A DNA stretch of 64,000 nucleotides from the NCBI RefSeq assembly GCF_029633865.1, contig NC_079223.1, positions 4,035,521-4,099,520 on the forward strand, given 5' to 3'. This stretch comes from Lampris incognitus. Lineage: Eukaryota; Chordata; Actinopteri; Lampriformes; Lampridae. Shown piece after piece: positions 12,391-40,000 of this stretch; within the stretch, counting starts at the first letter, position 1, and each line of letters opens with the position of its first letter. The position numbers and the translations under genes are program-made. Below the pieces are notes generated by a model that saw nothing but the letters and a program-made list of their open reading frames with translations, did no database searches and was not told where the DNA came from.

Positions 12391-13306
12391 AAGTAAAGCC
12401 TGACCCAGAATAACGTTTATAGAGGTGTTTACCAATGTAAATACAGTGGTAAATCAATTCCATGTTTTATTTTTAGTTTACTTATACAAACACTAAAAAT
12501 CGTCTCCGTCCCTCGTCTAAAACTGTACTAATGACTGAATTGTCTCACATGTCCCATGAATTTTAACTGTCCAGTTTTGAACTCGTGAATACAGGATGTG
12601 AAGTGTGTGGCATAACAGAGACGAGAGAGGAGCGACCCATGAAAAAGTGTCCAAACGGTGCTGTTTAGCCACTGCCTCTCTTGCACAGGTGCCTCCTTAA
12701 GCTGTTATTTAATACGACATTCAAGGTCCAAAACCTGGAGAACCAACACGTACCGTGTAGCCGCCAGGGAGTTCATGAGCATGTGAACAAGCAGGCAAAC
12801 ACAGCGGTGTGGTGCCGTGCCGTGGACGAGGACACATTCCTGGTCAGCCTTGTCATACCAAACAACATTTAAAAATGTGACCCATATGGTCCCCCCCCCC
12901 CCCTTCTTCAAGAGGCACTGATTGAGCAGTATGGAAGTCGCGGCCCACCCACAGAATACAAATAAGGAGAACCATATGTGGAAAGATGAATTAGGTAAAC
13001 TGCACAACATTTTTATTAGATACAGTTTCACCAGCCTTGTGGACAGAGTGCAAGGTGACACTCTGAAAATAAATGCCCCGCCACAGGGAGAGAAAAAAAA
13101 TGTAGTTTACTAAAGGATAATAGCTGTGGCAATTACTAAACAGAAGGAACAACAGCAAGTTATTCTAATGTGTGTATGTGATGCAAAGCCCAAAAACAAA
13201 CAGCTGCTTCTGACACACATGAGCCACGAAAAAACACTCCCCACGTTTTAATCATCAAAATGAATTTGGACCCGAGAGTTTCAAATCAAATCAACTCAGC
13301 GTTCTA

Positions 13307-13346
<40 letters not shown>

Positions 13347-13349
13347 TTT

Positions 13350-13449
13350 CTGTTTTCCCCCCTTTTTCTCCCCAACTGTATCCGGCCAATTACCCCACCG
13401 GCGATCCCCGTGTTGGTTGGCAGCGGAATAGACCGTCACGCCACCTGGA
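13350..13449 (-). mobile_element. SINE family A, internally deleted
   Basis: Only the tail (CCCCAACTGTATCCGGCCAA) and the tRNA-like head (GGCGATCCCCGTGTTGG...GACCGTCACGCCACC) remain, joined directly; about 300 bp of body is missing. Abuts a (TTAC)n tract at 13310-13347. Confidence 0.8.
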
Positions 13450-13744
13450 CCAGCATTCAAGTTAAACTGTCCCTCGTTGTTGTTTTGCTCAGTCACTTGT
13501 ACATAGCGTCATAATCAGTCACAATGCTGAAAGATGGTTTATTTTTGGCATGTTGGCCAGAGGTTTGACCAGGACACCACTGAAAAGGTGCAACGTTGAG
13601 GTGTCGCTCATGTCTAAGAGGCCGGATGCTGAGTCTCGAAGCCACAGGAAGATGAAGTAACGTGACTCAACAAAAACAGGCCTTTGCTGCTTGACTTCAT
13701 AGCATGGAGGAGTTCATCACAGTCTTTTAAAAGATAGCGTTCAC

Positions 13745-15775
13745 TTTGTTATTGTATTTACTCTCTCAGCTACCTGCATTTACTCTCCTAGCTAGCTGCA
13801 TTTACTGTCTTAGCTACCTGCATTTACTCTCTTAGCTACCTGCATTTACTCTCTTAGCTACCTGTATTTACTCTCTTAGCTACCTGTATTTACTGTCTTA
13901 GCTACCTGCATTTACTCTCCTAGCTACCTGTATTTACTCTCTTAGCTACCTGTATTTACTCTCCTAGCTACCTGTATTTACTCTCTTAGCTACCTGTATT
14001 TACTCTCTTAGCTACCTGTATTTACTCTCCTAGCTACCTGTATTTACTCTCTTAGCTACCTGTATTTACTGTCTTAGCTACCTGCATTTACTCTCCTAGC
14101 TACCTGTATTTACTCTCTTAGCTACCTGTATTTACTCTCCTAGCTACCTGTATTTACTCTCTTAGCTACCTGTATTTACTCTCTTAGCTACCTGTATTTA
14201 CTCTCCTAGCTACCTGTATTTACTCTCTTAGCTACCTGTATTTACTCTCCTAGCTACCTGCATTTACTCTCTTAGCTTCCTGTATTTACTCTCCTAGCTA
14301 GCTGCATTTACTCTCTTGGCTACCTGCATTTACTCTCTTAGCTACCTGCATTTACTCTCTTAGCTACCTGTATTTACTCTCTTGGCTACCTGTATTTACT
14401 GTCTTAGCTACCTGCATTTACTCTCCTAGCTACCTGTATTTACTCTCCTAGCTACCCGTATTTACTCTCTTAGCTACCTGTATTTACTCTCTTAGCTACC
14501 TGTATTTACTCTCTTAGCTACCTGCATTTACTCTCTTAGCTAGCTGTATTAACTCTCTTAGCTAGCTATATTTACTCTCTTAGCTACCTGCATTTACTCT
14601 CTTAGCTAGCTGTATTTACTCTCTTAGCTACCTGTATTTACTCTCTTAGCTACCTGTATTTACTCTCTTAGCTACCTGTATTTACTCTCTCAGCTAGCTG
14701 TATTTACTCTCTCAGCTACCTGCATTTAGTCTCTTAGCTGCCTGCATTTACTCTCTTAGCTACCTGCATTTACTCTCTTAGCTACCTGTATTTACTCTCT
14801 TGGCTACCTGTATTTACTCTCTTGGCTACCTGTATTTACTCTCTTAGCTACCTGTATTTACTCTCTTAGCTGCCTGTATTTACTCTCTTAGCTACCTGCA
14901 TTTGCTCTCTTAGCTACCTGTATTTACTCTCTTAGCTACCTGTATTTACTCTCCTAGCTACCTGTATTTACTCTCTTAGCTACCTGTATTTACTCTCTTA
15001 GCTACCTGTATTTGCTGTCTTAGCTACCTCTATTTACTCTCTTAGCTACCTGTATTTACTCTCTCAGCTAGCTGTATTTACTCTCTCAGCTACCTGCATT
15101 TACTCTCTCAGCTACCTGCATTTACTCTTTCAGCTGCCTGCATTTACTCTCTTAGCTGCCTGTATTTACTCTCCTAGCTAGCCATATTTACTCTCTTAGC
15201 TAGCCGTATTTGCTCTCTTAGCTACCTGTATTTACTCTCTTAGCTAGCTGTATTTACTCTCTTAGCTACCTGTATTTACTCTCTTAGCTACCTGTATTTA
15301 CTCTTAGCTACCTGTATTTACTCTCTCAGCTAGCTGTATTTACTCTCTTAGCTACCTGTATTTACTCTCTTAGCTACCTGCATTTACTCTCTCAGCTAGC
15401 TGTATTTACTCTCTTAGCTACCTGTATTTACTCTCTTAGCTACCTGTATTTACTCTCTCAGCTACCTGTATTTACTCTCTCAGCTAGCTGTATTTACTCT
15501 CTCAGCTACCTGTATTTACTCTCTTAGTTACCTGCATTTACTCTCTCAGCTAGCTGTATTTACTCTCTTAGCTACCTGTATTTACTCTCAGCTACCTGCA
15601 TTTACTCTCTCAGCTAGCTGTATTTACTCTCTTAGCTACCTGTATTTGCTCTCTTAGCTAGCCTTATTTACTCTCTTAGCTACCTGTATTTACTCTCTTA
15701 GCTAGCTGCATTTACTCTCTTACCTACCTGCATTTACTCTCTTAGCTATCTGTATTTACTCTCTTAGCTAGCTGC
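13745..15775. repeat. 22-bp minisatellite between hmgcll1 and bmp5
   Basis: About 92 units sharing CTGTATTTACTCTCTTAG with C/T and TACC/TAGC variants. No ORF; intergenic. Confidence 0.95.
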
Positions 15776-15779
15776 ATTT

Positions 15780-17587
15780 CCAGTCCATTTTTATTGGTGT
15801 GCATTCAGCATGAGGCTGGAAGAGTCCGTCCTCTTCAACTTCCGCAGACAACCTGTTTGTATTCAGCTTGGGCTCATTCACTCCAGTAGAGCAGCTCAAC
15901 TTCTTTCCAACTGCATGTGGGTCTGCAGCATTGAGTGGACCCCAGAGCGTAAACCCCTGTGGCTGGTGTGGCAGTATTGACATAATAATGCGGTGGCTTG
16001 TGGAGTGACCCGCGGCCTTCTACTTTTTCGAAAACATTTATCAATAAGAAATTTCCTGCAAGTGATGGCCCAGACTGACTCTCACAGGACCCAACCTGTC
16101 CACCGTTTGCCTGAATCATCAAGCATCGAGCCCCGCTGGGGTGGGAGGTTCAGATGATTCCTGAGTGATTGATAGCCCTTCTTAGACGTTCCCAAAAAAA
16201 AAAATCTTTGCCGAACAAAAGAAAAATATGGCTTTAACAAATGCTCAAGGAGGGTATGTCTGTTTTCTCCATTAGAATTATCATACTGTGAGGTATGAAT
16301 GAAAAAAAAAAAGCTGGCCACAACATACCAGTACCTAGCAAAGCGTTTAGTTTATATTAACTTCAAGTTCAACGGCATATATGTATGACATATGCTATAA
16401 ATGCAATAGTATGGGCCACACACACTCTTGAAAACCATCTTGCTTAATTTCAATTAAGTCAAAAGTAAGATGTTGGGGGATGATTCCATTTGGTTGCATC
16501 TAAGAACTTGGAGTCCTGGTGTGATAACTGTCAAGGCCCTTCTGACTGACTACAGGCTGTGTTTGACCCCAGGTGGCACTGCAAGAAAGGGGCAGTAGAT
16601 CAGCCTTGCCCTCAGTATGGCAATTGTTACCCTCCACCTTCATGTGGTCAGTAGGGCTCTGCCTAGGGGGGTATGCAGGTTTGGTGAAATTCTCTAAATA
16701 GGGGTTCATTCATACGAGCCCATACTTTACAGAGAGGAAGAAATGTTGCTGAATTGGAACGAGTCCATGATATTAAACAGTAGATGGGATTGTGAAGTGT
16801 TAGGAGTAATCATGCCAGGCAACAGGCCACAGGAATTCAAATCATCCCTCAAGCCAAGAGTTAAGTTAGCAGGTGGGCGCTTCTATTCACTGAATGTCAA
16901 CACTCCTTCTAGATGGCGCACACATAACATCTGGGAAGGCCAGTCGCTGCTTTTAATTAAGTGAAATACAGTCACTCAATGTTTCACCGTGCTAGAAAAA
17001 AAACTGGTATAAAAGGAGGGAGGGTGTGAGGAGAGAAAGTGTAACAGTACATATCCTGTGTTCAGTGAAGGTCAACACAGTTGTGCAAATAAATATTAAT
17101 CCTTAACCTAATCCCTACATTTCCAAGTCCATTGAAAATCCCTGAGTAACCAGAGAACTTCTCTGGAAATAACACGTTCTCTCACACTTTTCTGGAAGCA
17201 AAACCTTCCACTTTGCACCAAAATTTGGAGCAAAGGCAGCGACACTTGCTCAGCTTATAGTCTCAGTTTTGTTTCCACACGCACACGCGCGTGTGCACAC
17301 ACACACCAAACACGCACACACACGCACACACACGAAAGTAATCTAAGCACTCAAACGGCGGTGGAGTTCAAAGCGTGTGGTGCTGGTGGTGGTGCACAAT
17401 GCAGGAGAGCAGTTCTGAGCCTCTCCACTCCCCATAAATCATGTCACGGATGTTATCTCTCCTTCTTCTTCTTCTTCAAGTGCCGGCTTACTGGGAAGTC
17501 AAATCACCCCCTCAAGTACTTGCACCGCAACACAATCATTACCGTCTCCCTCAAACGCATTCATAGGGTTCATGGGTGAACGCCCAC
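15780..17587. other. intergenic, no gene seen
   Basis: Single-copy-looking sequence between the 22-bp array and the bmp5 3' region. Short open frames lack homology or splice support. Confidence 0.45.
17274..17334. repeat. (CA)n/(CG) microsatellite
   Basis: CACACGCACACGCGCGTGTG followed by CA runs, about 250 bp outside the probable bmp5 3' region. Confidence 0.85.
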
Positions 17588-18832
17588 TTTATTTCATTCT
17601 CGTCAAACGTTTATAAATCTCATGCGGTAGGTAGTGGGCCAACAATGTGTTGCATACACATCCACACAACGGCAGACAAAAATACCGAAGGACGACTTGA
17701 ATCTGAAAGGCTGGACATTGTGCAGCTGCAGAAAAATAATGACTGAGATTAAATACATACTTCTATGTGTTCATTGGGGTTGCTGGCGGAGTGAAAGAAA
17801 CCATAAATTCAGGTGAAGGCAAGGTTTAAAAATATTACATTTATTTAAAATATACAAAACTCGACAGTAAGATACTTTCTTCCAAACGCAAATGAAACGC
17901 ACTGTAATGCATAACAAGCTAGCTATTGTACTGTCAACACATAAGAGTATAACATTGTTCTGGATGCCGTTTGCATCAGTATTTATAAAAATGTCATAAT
18001 TCATGGAGCATCCTTAACTGAACACTCAGCAAACTGAGATAACCAACTACGGAAAATTGGACACCTTCTCTTAAAAAGATGCTGGCATAGAAAAATACAG
18101 AAAAATATTGAAAATTATGTAAGTATGTTAAATGGTTGCCACCGCTTAATTTCAGCTTCTCGTTGGCCTGGGACGAGTTCACATAATGCAACACTGATTA
18201 TTCACCCAGAGCCGTAAACACTTCATCTTGTTTATACTGCTCCCCTCTATGGAACTGTTTAATTCCTGGTAAATTTGTAATCATGGCTTTATTGACATAG
18301 CGTATGCGTCAATATACTCGTATGGATCAATAATGCTTACGTCAGAAACCATGAAAAGTATTTTCTCTGCCTTTTAAACAGTCGTGTAATGAGTGTTGTA
18401 AAAAGACGACAGTGCCTCAGAACACGAGTCACCAGAGCCCAGGCAGCGTGTTCGTCTTTGCTTTTCATTTTGAGTTAAGAGGACAAATTCATTTGACATC
18501 GTTAAAACAACAATCCAGTGGATAGCTTACTTACATACATGTAATAATACAATACAACCTTATAAAGCCCCTTGGGGTAATTGATTAAATTAATATAGTT
18601 GTTACTAAAAGAGAATATATGCCAATGGACACAAAGGTAAAGGTGTTAGGTGATATGGAATCAATATTTTTTTCTAGTTTAAATATTATAAATTCAGTGT
18701 TATTATTAAAGAGTGGAAATAAATTAGATAATAAAACTTATATATATACATAATACTGTACATCACGTCACACCCCTGGTAGATATGTTTTCCAGCAATA
18801 CCACCTATCTTAAATAAAACTCAGTCTGGCCA
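17588..18832 (-). other. probable bmp5 3' UTR / downstream region
   Basis: AT-rich, mostly single-copy sequence directly after the bmp5 stop with no second coding signal. Candidate AATAAA poly(A) signals on the minus strand (TTTATT on plus) lie at 18288, 17840 and 17588. The true end of the transcript cannot be fixed from sequence alone. Confidence 0.35.
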
Positions 18833-33078
<14,246 letters not shown>

Positions 33079-33184
33079 CGTCACACGGCTCCCGGCGCGT
33101 CAAGTACAACGAGGGGGCGACCGCTCGGCCGTCGGCATGCCCGCTTTGGAACCGGAGAACTGTGTGTTGTTGGTCTGTCTGTGT

Positions 33185-33778
33185 ACCCCCTTAAACCCGG
33201 ACCATGTACACCCTTAAACCCGGACCATGTACCACCCTTAAACCCGGATCATGTACCACCGTTAAACCCGGATCATAGACCACCGTTAAACCCGGATCAT
33301 GTACCCCCCTTAAACCCGGATCATGTACCCCCCCTTAAACCCGGATCATACACCACCGTTAAACCCGGATCATATACACCCTTAAACCCGGATCATGCAC
33401 ACCGTTAAACCCGGATCATGTACCACCGTTAAACCCGGATCATATACCACCGTTAAACCCGGATCATATACCACCGTTAAACCCGGATGATGTACACCGT
33501 TAAACCCGGATCATATACCACCGTTAAACCCGGATCATGTACCACCGTTAAACCCGGATCATATACCACCGTTAAACCGGGATCATATACCACCGTTAAA
33601 CCCGGATCATGTACCACCGTTAAACCCGGATCATATACCACCGTTAAACCCGGATCATGTACACCGTTAAACCCGGATCATATACACCGATAAACCCGGA
33701 TCATATACCACCGTTAAACCCGGATCATGTACCCCGTTAAACCCGGATCATAGACCACCGTTAAACCCGGATCATATA
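33185..33778 (-). repeat. 24-bp minisatellite upstream of bmp5 ATG
   Basis: About 25 units, mostly 24 bp, sharing TTAAACCCGGATCAT on the plus strand. It begins about 107 bp upstream of the bmp5 start codon. On the bmp5 sense strand nearly every unit contains ATGATCCGGGTTTAA, a Met-Ile-Arg-Val-stop mini-ORF; one unit has lost the ATG and one the stop. Units vary mainly in the spacer (GTACC, ATACC, ATAGACC). Confidence 0.9.
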
Positions 33779-34176
33779 TGGCCCATGTTAAGGTAGGCTA
33801 CCACGCTTTTTGCGGTATGTTTAACGCGCGTCGTTTGATTGACATGCGTCAAACTCTGCAGTAAAAAAAAAAAAGGAAAAAAAAGTCCCTCTCCTCTCCT
33901 CCGCCAAGTGGTCCACGGTTCTTCTGCTGCGCTCGGGTCGGGCTACTACATCCAAAACCCCCTTACAAACCCAGCGGTCCCTGTTTAAATCAGTCCGGTA
34001 GAGGAATTACCAAGACCCCCCCCCCGGCCCGGCACCTTATTCCGCCCGAGTGGGGAGCGCGTAGGGACGCCCACGGCTCCGTCCGCCGGAGCCCAGATCC
34101 TCCGCGGGACGAGACGCGTTGAGTGGTGCGGAGTCGCCAGGAGATGGTTCTCGCGTCGCGGCCTCGGCCCTGTGGG

Positions 34177-34183
34177 TTTTATA
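34177..34183 (-). promoter_or_regulatory. candidate TATA box for bmp5
   Basis: TATAAAA on the minus strand in a GC-rich setting (GCGCTATAAAACCCAC), about 1.1 kb upstream of the bmp5 ATG. If used, transcription would start near 34150 and the 24-bp minisatellite would lie in the leader. No cDNA evidence is available; a start closer to the ATG is equally possible. Confidence 0.3.
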
Positions 34184-34231
34184 GCGCGGTGTGTTGAGAC
34201 CAGTGGCCCGGTGAGTCCATCCCACATACAA

Positions 34232-34254
34232 CTCTCTCTCTCTCTCTCTCTCTC
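34232..34254. repeat. (CT)n microsatellite upstream of bmp5
   Basis: About 11 CT units (GA on the bmp5 sense strand), 50 bp upstream of the candidate TATA box. Confidence 0.85.
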
Positions 34255-35879
34255 TTCTCTTTTTTTCTTTTTCCCAATCCACCTCCAGCGGCCGCACTCC
34301 CACTGAAGCGACTCCGGGATGAATAATGTGGCGGCTCCGGCGTGTGAAAGGAGACACTTGAAATCCGAGACCCGTATTAAGGAGAGCGGGACTAGTGACG
34401 GAGCCCTTCAGCACCCCGGCTTGTGGAAGTCCGCATAGTGCCCAGACCACCACACATACACCGACCTGCCCCGCGTCGCTGTAAGTAGGCAGCCGTTCGT
34501 TCGGTGGGGTGGATGTGTGCTGTGGCAGAAACCCCTGTAAGACATCCGAACAAAGGGCCCTGAAAGTACACCAACATGTGCTTAAATGTAACGAAACGAA
34601 ACAAACTTTTTGGGTGTTGCAACACGAGTCAGCTAATTAGCCTACACGTGTTAACCCCAAAGCCACACGCATCGTTAGACGAGTAGGAAGGCCGTAAAGC
34701 AGGGCGGTAAGGGGAACGCCGTCACGACACCTACACGGCATTCTGCACAACGTCAACATAAGCGATCAGAGTATCAGAATCCAACTGACGTTCACCACCC
34801 TCTCCACCTTTGGGCCACCGCCTGCTGTTTACCCAACACCCAACATGTGCTTAACCACACCAAAGCAATGGCCGACCGTTGCTGAGCGTCTTCTTCGGCG
34901 GCCAACATCATAGCCGATGATGCCGGAAGAAGAAGAAGAAGAACGTGGCGCTCGTGTCAACCCCAAACCAGTTTTCAAATAACTTGATTAATTTAGTCAA
35001 CAATCTGAATTTCATGCCACCCCCCCCCCGTCTTCAGCTGCGGAGGAGAGTGGACGTGTGCCGGTGTTGGATTACTGTCGCCGGGTCATGTAAACGCAGG
35101 GGGACGTCGGAACTCGTCGGTTCTGGACGAGGGGCTGTTCAGTAGTAGAGTGAGGCCACTGATGCAACGTCAGACGACTATTGCCACTATTTCAGCACAA
35201 ACATCCACAAATACAACGCTTTCGTTGACGCAGAGGCAGCAATAGACCACAAAGAGGTATAGGATGTTGAGAAGTAGCTTCTTTAAAAAGCAACAATGAA
35301 GTCTAGTATAATTAAACTTATAAATAGACAGAGGGTAACGTTTGGTGAATGGGTGCTGTCCAAGAAGGGGAAAGAAGAAGAAGAAGCGCCTTCCTTCACT
35401 TGGTCCCGGCTAGTTGTTTCCAAGGTGTTGCACCATTCCGCCCTCTAGTGTGCAAATTGGAAACTTCCATTATTTTAGCCTGTTTTCTGGGTCAATTCAA
35501 GTCAATTTTATTTACCCTCATAAAAATGTTCTGTTTAAATTCTGTTTACCCTCACACAAAAAAATCCACTGAAAATACTTCACGACTGAAATTGCACGGA
35601 CGTTTTATCCACTTTTCTGGCCGTATTGTACCTTCGCAGAGTAACTCAGAACGTGTGATGTGCCGTAATGGGTTTTTTTTTCACAAAAGCTGCATTTATG
35701 GTACATATGTTTTGAGGCTGCAGTGAAAATAAAACCATTCATCATATACCTGCAACCCACAGGTCACCCATTAAGTGACCTTTGGACCAATATGTGAAGG
35801 TCCACGAAAACTAGCTGATCCAAATGATTGGGAGTGAATGCAGAAATAAAACTGACACTTGAAAATGGCGGCATTAAAG
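34255..35879. other. bmp5 - col21a1 intergenic region
   Basis: GC-rich up to about 34500 and then ordinary sequence. Probable bmp5 upstream regulatory region; includes a short GAA run at 34928-34942. No gene recognised. Confidence 0.4.
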
Positions 35880-36872
35880 ATAATATACATCGATAATAAC
35901 TTTACAAAAATGTTTATTACTAGTAAAAAAAAACATACAAAACTATTACAAAGAAAATAAAATTACAGAGGCTGCTTGAAGTGAACACAGTTGTTATTCG
36001 GTTTTATAAATAACATCAAAACTACAGTACTACAGTAATGAAAATTGGTCTTGCCACATAGAGGAGAAATCCTATTAGCTGAGTTCCTGCATATCTGTCG
36101 ATAAATGGTAAAATGGATCAGGTTTTACTTCCCAATTTTGCCCAATTTTCATATGACATGTTATCATTACAAGGGTAAAATTACAAAATGTGCTTAGCTT
36201 GAGTAATATCTCATAAATGATATGTGGTGTTTGTTGTTTTAAAAGATTTGATTTGAAAGTTTAATCCTAAGAGTTCGAAAACTCGGAATTTCAGGCTTAC
36301 AGCCTCTTTGGATCTGTACAGGAAAACAAATACACATCTGTTGTCCAAAAACGTGCAGATTCCTGACGTAAATTTCAGCAAAAATAAGTTATGGAGCATG
36401 AAATGGATATGCATAGAAAACTGTCCTTCAATCAAGCCTATTTATTTATTTATTCACCGATTCCCCACCTACCTACAGTGTTGAGCAAAAAGTTACAAAA
36501 GCAACATGCAAAGAAGCAACACCAGGGGGCAGTATGGGAAAACGTACCAGCCTCACTGCCCATAATGGGAACCTCTGCCAAGCCACAAAGTTCAGAGAGC
36601 TCAAAAAAGCAGCAATAACTTGAAATAGTCAATGCTCTGAAAATCGCCTGACTCTCAAAACATATTAAAAGACATTTAGATAATACTAATTTACAACAGA
36701 AAATGTGAGAAAGTATCTAATTCTATCGACGGAATGAGATCACGTGACACATTAAAGGAGGTACTTTTCGTCTCTGGGACAGAGAGAAACACTGTAAAGA
36801 TGAGATCTTCCTGAGATTAGAAAGAATTGCTGTTTGCTCCATACACTCATTTGTTGTCTGTATTACACTGCT
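35880..36872 (-). other. probable col21a1 3' UTR
   Basis: AT-rich sequence after the stop with no coding signal. AATAAA motifs on the minus strand occur in the TTTATTTATTTATT run at 36441-36454 and at 35913-35918. The end of the transcript is not determined. Confidence 0.35.
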
Positions 36873-37060
36873 TCAATAGTTTGGCCCTTTGCTGAACGCG
36901 TCCCGCCGCATCATAGTACCATAACACATGGATGGATGACACAGTCCGGGTTGGCCAGGGACACCAGGGCTACCTCTTTTACCTTCTACTCCATTTTGAC
37001 CAGGGGGTCCAGGCTTACCTGGAAGACCGGGTTTACTGTACCCTTGGGGACCCACTGGGC
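36873..37060 (-). CDS. col21a1: col21a1 last exon (COL1 end, NC1, stop)
   Basis: 188 bp including the TGA at 36873-36875; acceptor CATTACAG. Codes the last Gly-X-Y triplets, with one interruption (GYSKPG), then the C-X4-C FACIT motif in GLCHPSMC and the tail ending KGPNY. Confidence 0.9.
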
Positions 37061-40000
37061 CTGTAATGGAAAAAGAAAGAAAAGGTCGTGACAGAGGGAT
37101 TTCTGTTGTGCATAAGGGAACTAACACAGAGATTTACCGCAATACTTATTAATCATGGTCATCTTAAATATCTTGAGTATTTGATAAAGTTGCAGTATTT
37201 GCAGAACACTTTGTCATTTCATTTCATGTACAAAGTGTTCCCGATTCCTGATTTCAGAACACAGCTTGTAAATTACTTTCCTCATTTATTCCATTTTTCA
37301 TAAAATAATTTATAGCCAGATTAATTACCCGGGGGGCCTGGTGGCCCTTGGTCTCCAAATTCTGTTCTACCAGGACTTCCTTTTTCACCCTTAAAACCTG
37401 GATCTCCTACAAATACAAAGAGGACAACGGTCGTTGCAAAGCAATTTTCCATTATATCTTTCACAATACATGCACAAACACATACACACACACGCACGCA
37501 TGCATGTTGGAACGTCTATAGCTGTGAGGACCCTCACTGACTACATTCATTCCCTTACCCTAACATTAACTCTTACCCTTAACCTAATCCTAATTCTAAC
37601 CTTAAACTCAAATCCTAACTCTAAAATCAACCCTTGAAGAAGTGAGGACCGGCCAAGGTGTCCTCAGATGAGCCACCAAGGGTCAGACCTCTCAGTAGCT
37701 ACACAGGTACATATGCACACACATACGCTCACATCAGAACAAATAAATACAGGCTGCTGCGAGTAAATGGATCTGTACGACCCTGTCAGTACCTTTAACT
37801 CCAGGAATACCAGGGCGCCCCGGTAGACCAGGGTGGCCCGACTGTCCGCTGGAGCCAGGCAACCCAGGCAAACCCCTGGAGCCCTGGGGCCCCGTTGGGC
37901 CTGGGGGACCAGGGGACCCAGGCCTGGTGTGGCATTCGACACAGCCACTCTGCTGGTTGCTCCGCAGCAGTAAAGGCATCTCCGCTAGGATCATATACAG
38001 CAAAATGTTTTCAGATGTGTAGGTCAAAAATATTACTTAGATGGACCATCAGTCAGGCCAAAGAACATACTCACTTTGGAGTATCTCTCTGCATATCTGC
38101 CGAATGTGCTTCTCTGACAAATCACTTCCCTTTAAAAACACAAAGTCATACATTGTTGGGGTTTGCAAACAATTGGTCACTCATCTCAGTCCACATCCTG
38201 CAACTTTATTATAGCAGTCTTCAACAGCACTGTAATCTTTGGGGCAGCACAGATAGTTGAACAATGAGTGGTGCACATACGGGTCTCCCCTCTGGACCGG
38301 GCAGGCCAGGAGGGCCAGTGTCTCCGCGCTGTCCCCGGGGACCAGATTGGCCTATCTGTCCTGGCTGTCCAGGCCTCCCTTCTTGACCCACTTGGCCTCT
38401 CTGGCCCGGCTCTCCTGTTGTCCCTTTCTGGCACAAACACAAGCGCAGCATTAGCCATGCTGCCATGGGCAGATAAAATAATGCATGTCAGCGATGCTGT
38501 GGATGATATGCTCATCTTAACTTACCTCTCCTTTTGGCCCCGTTGGACCAGCAAGACCCTGTCAAACACAATTAGGGACGTCCATTTGAAATGAAAGGGA
38601 CAATAGATTGAAATAAACTCTCCAGACTCACAATGAGAGAATATCGACACATAAACTGAGTAAAGGTTCAGCCATTTAACTCGTCTCCTTCAGTATGTTG
38701 GGACGATGGTGGGCCGTTTGCCAGCAGTTAAATGTGTCTTGAGGGACATATGGCAACACACTGTGATATAGCAACATGGCTACGACAGGGAAACAGATTA
38801 CTGTCCTAATCATAAAACAAAGCTGCTCAGAAGGAACTCACGTGATCCCCTGGCCGACCGTGCTGTCCAATTTCACCTTTCATTCCCTGGTAGACGAATG
38901 CAAGACGTGTCATGAAAGAGCACGTGATAAATGCTGCAGAGCGTAGGGTAAATGCGTGCGTGTGATGCATGCAAGGTGGAAAACATTGCATTGAAAACAT
39001 GAGGCTCCAAGTTTATTTTCCACTTTCAGCCGAGTGCAAATGACAGCTCTAACTACAACACGATGATGCAATTGGCATTAGGTATGTGTCCACTTCCTAG
39101 TTTCCCCCTCTCGTAACCACAGCTGGTTTTGTTGTCATGACTTTGAGTTGAACCGCTGTTCCAGTTTGGCGTAATGTGAGCAACCACATTGAAGGAAGGC
39201 CCGTAAGCTTAGAATCCCATTTTACTTTGAAAAAAAAAAAAAGACAAAATACAGGGGACTCATTAAGGTTCTTCAGAATCGAGCATGATGCCGGTGGTTT
39301 TATCTCAGATGAATGCAGAGGATATCCTGAATATCCCGTGTTAGGAGAACTCCATCTGTGAGATTGGCTGGATACTTGAGACTTATTACTGCAGGATGTG
39401 AAGCTTAATTCTGGGCTCTGTGTCATTAGTGGGTCAGAGCTGTGTCAAAAAACATCAGATTGGGCATCCGGGTGGCGTGGCAGTCTATTCCGTTGCCTAC
39501 CAACACAGAGGTCAGTGGTTCGAATCCCTGTGTTGCCTCCGGCTTGGTCGGGCGTCCCTACAGACACAATTGGCCATGTCTTTGGGTGGGAAGCCGGATG
39601 TGGGTATGTGTCCGGGTTGCTGCACTAGCGCCTCCTCTGGTCAGTCGGGGCACCTGTTCGGGGGGGGGGGTAGCGTGATCCTCCCACGTGCTACCTCCCC
39701 CTGGTGAAACTCCTCACTGTCAGGTGAAAAGAAGCGGCTGGTGACTCCACATGCATGGGAGGAGGCATGTGGTAGTCTGCAGCCCTTTCCGGATCAGCAG
39801 AGGGGGTGGGGCAGAGACCGGGACGGCTTGGAAGAGGGGGGTAATTGGCCAAGTACAATTGGGGAGAAAAAGAGGGGGGGAACCTTCAGATTATCTGAGA
39901 TTAGAGTTTAGCATCGTCTGCCTGTGTACATTACTGCTGCATGTCGGCGGTGTGTTTGCATCTGAAATATTACCTCCCCTCCTCTCTCACCGGGGCTTCC

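Larger units (their letters stand above)
7355..13309. other. hmgcll1 upstream / intergenic sequence
   Basis: Should hold the hmgcll1 promoter and 5' UTR close to 7355. Only the microsatellites listed separately were recognised; no protein-coding or RNA gene is supported. Confidence 0.5.

Noticed and set aside
13745-15775. Possible CRISPR-like regular array (also at 19321-21670 and 48045-49390)
   Set aside because: Units are directly adjacent with no unique spacers, in a eukaryotic genome.
37549-37640. Interstitial telomere
   Set aside because: CCCTAA words are irregular and flanked by repeat-type GTGAGGACC motifs; it looks like part of a dispersed repeat.
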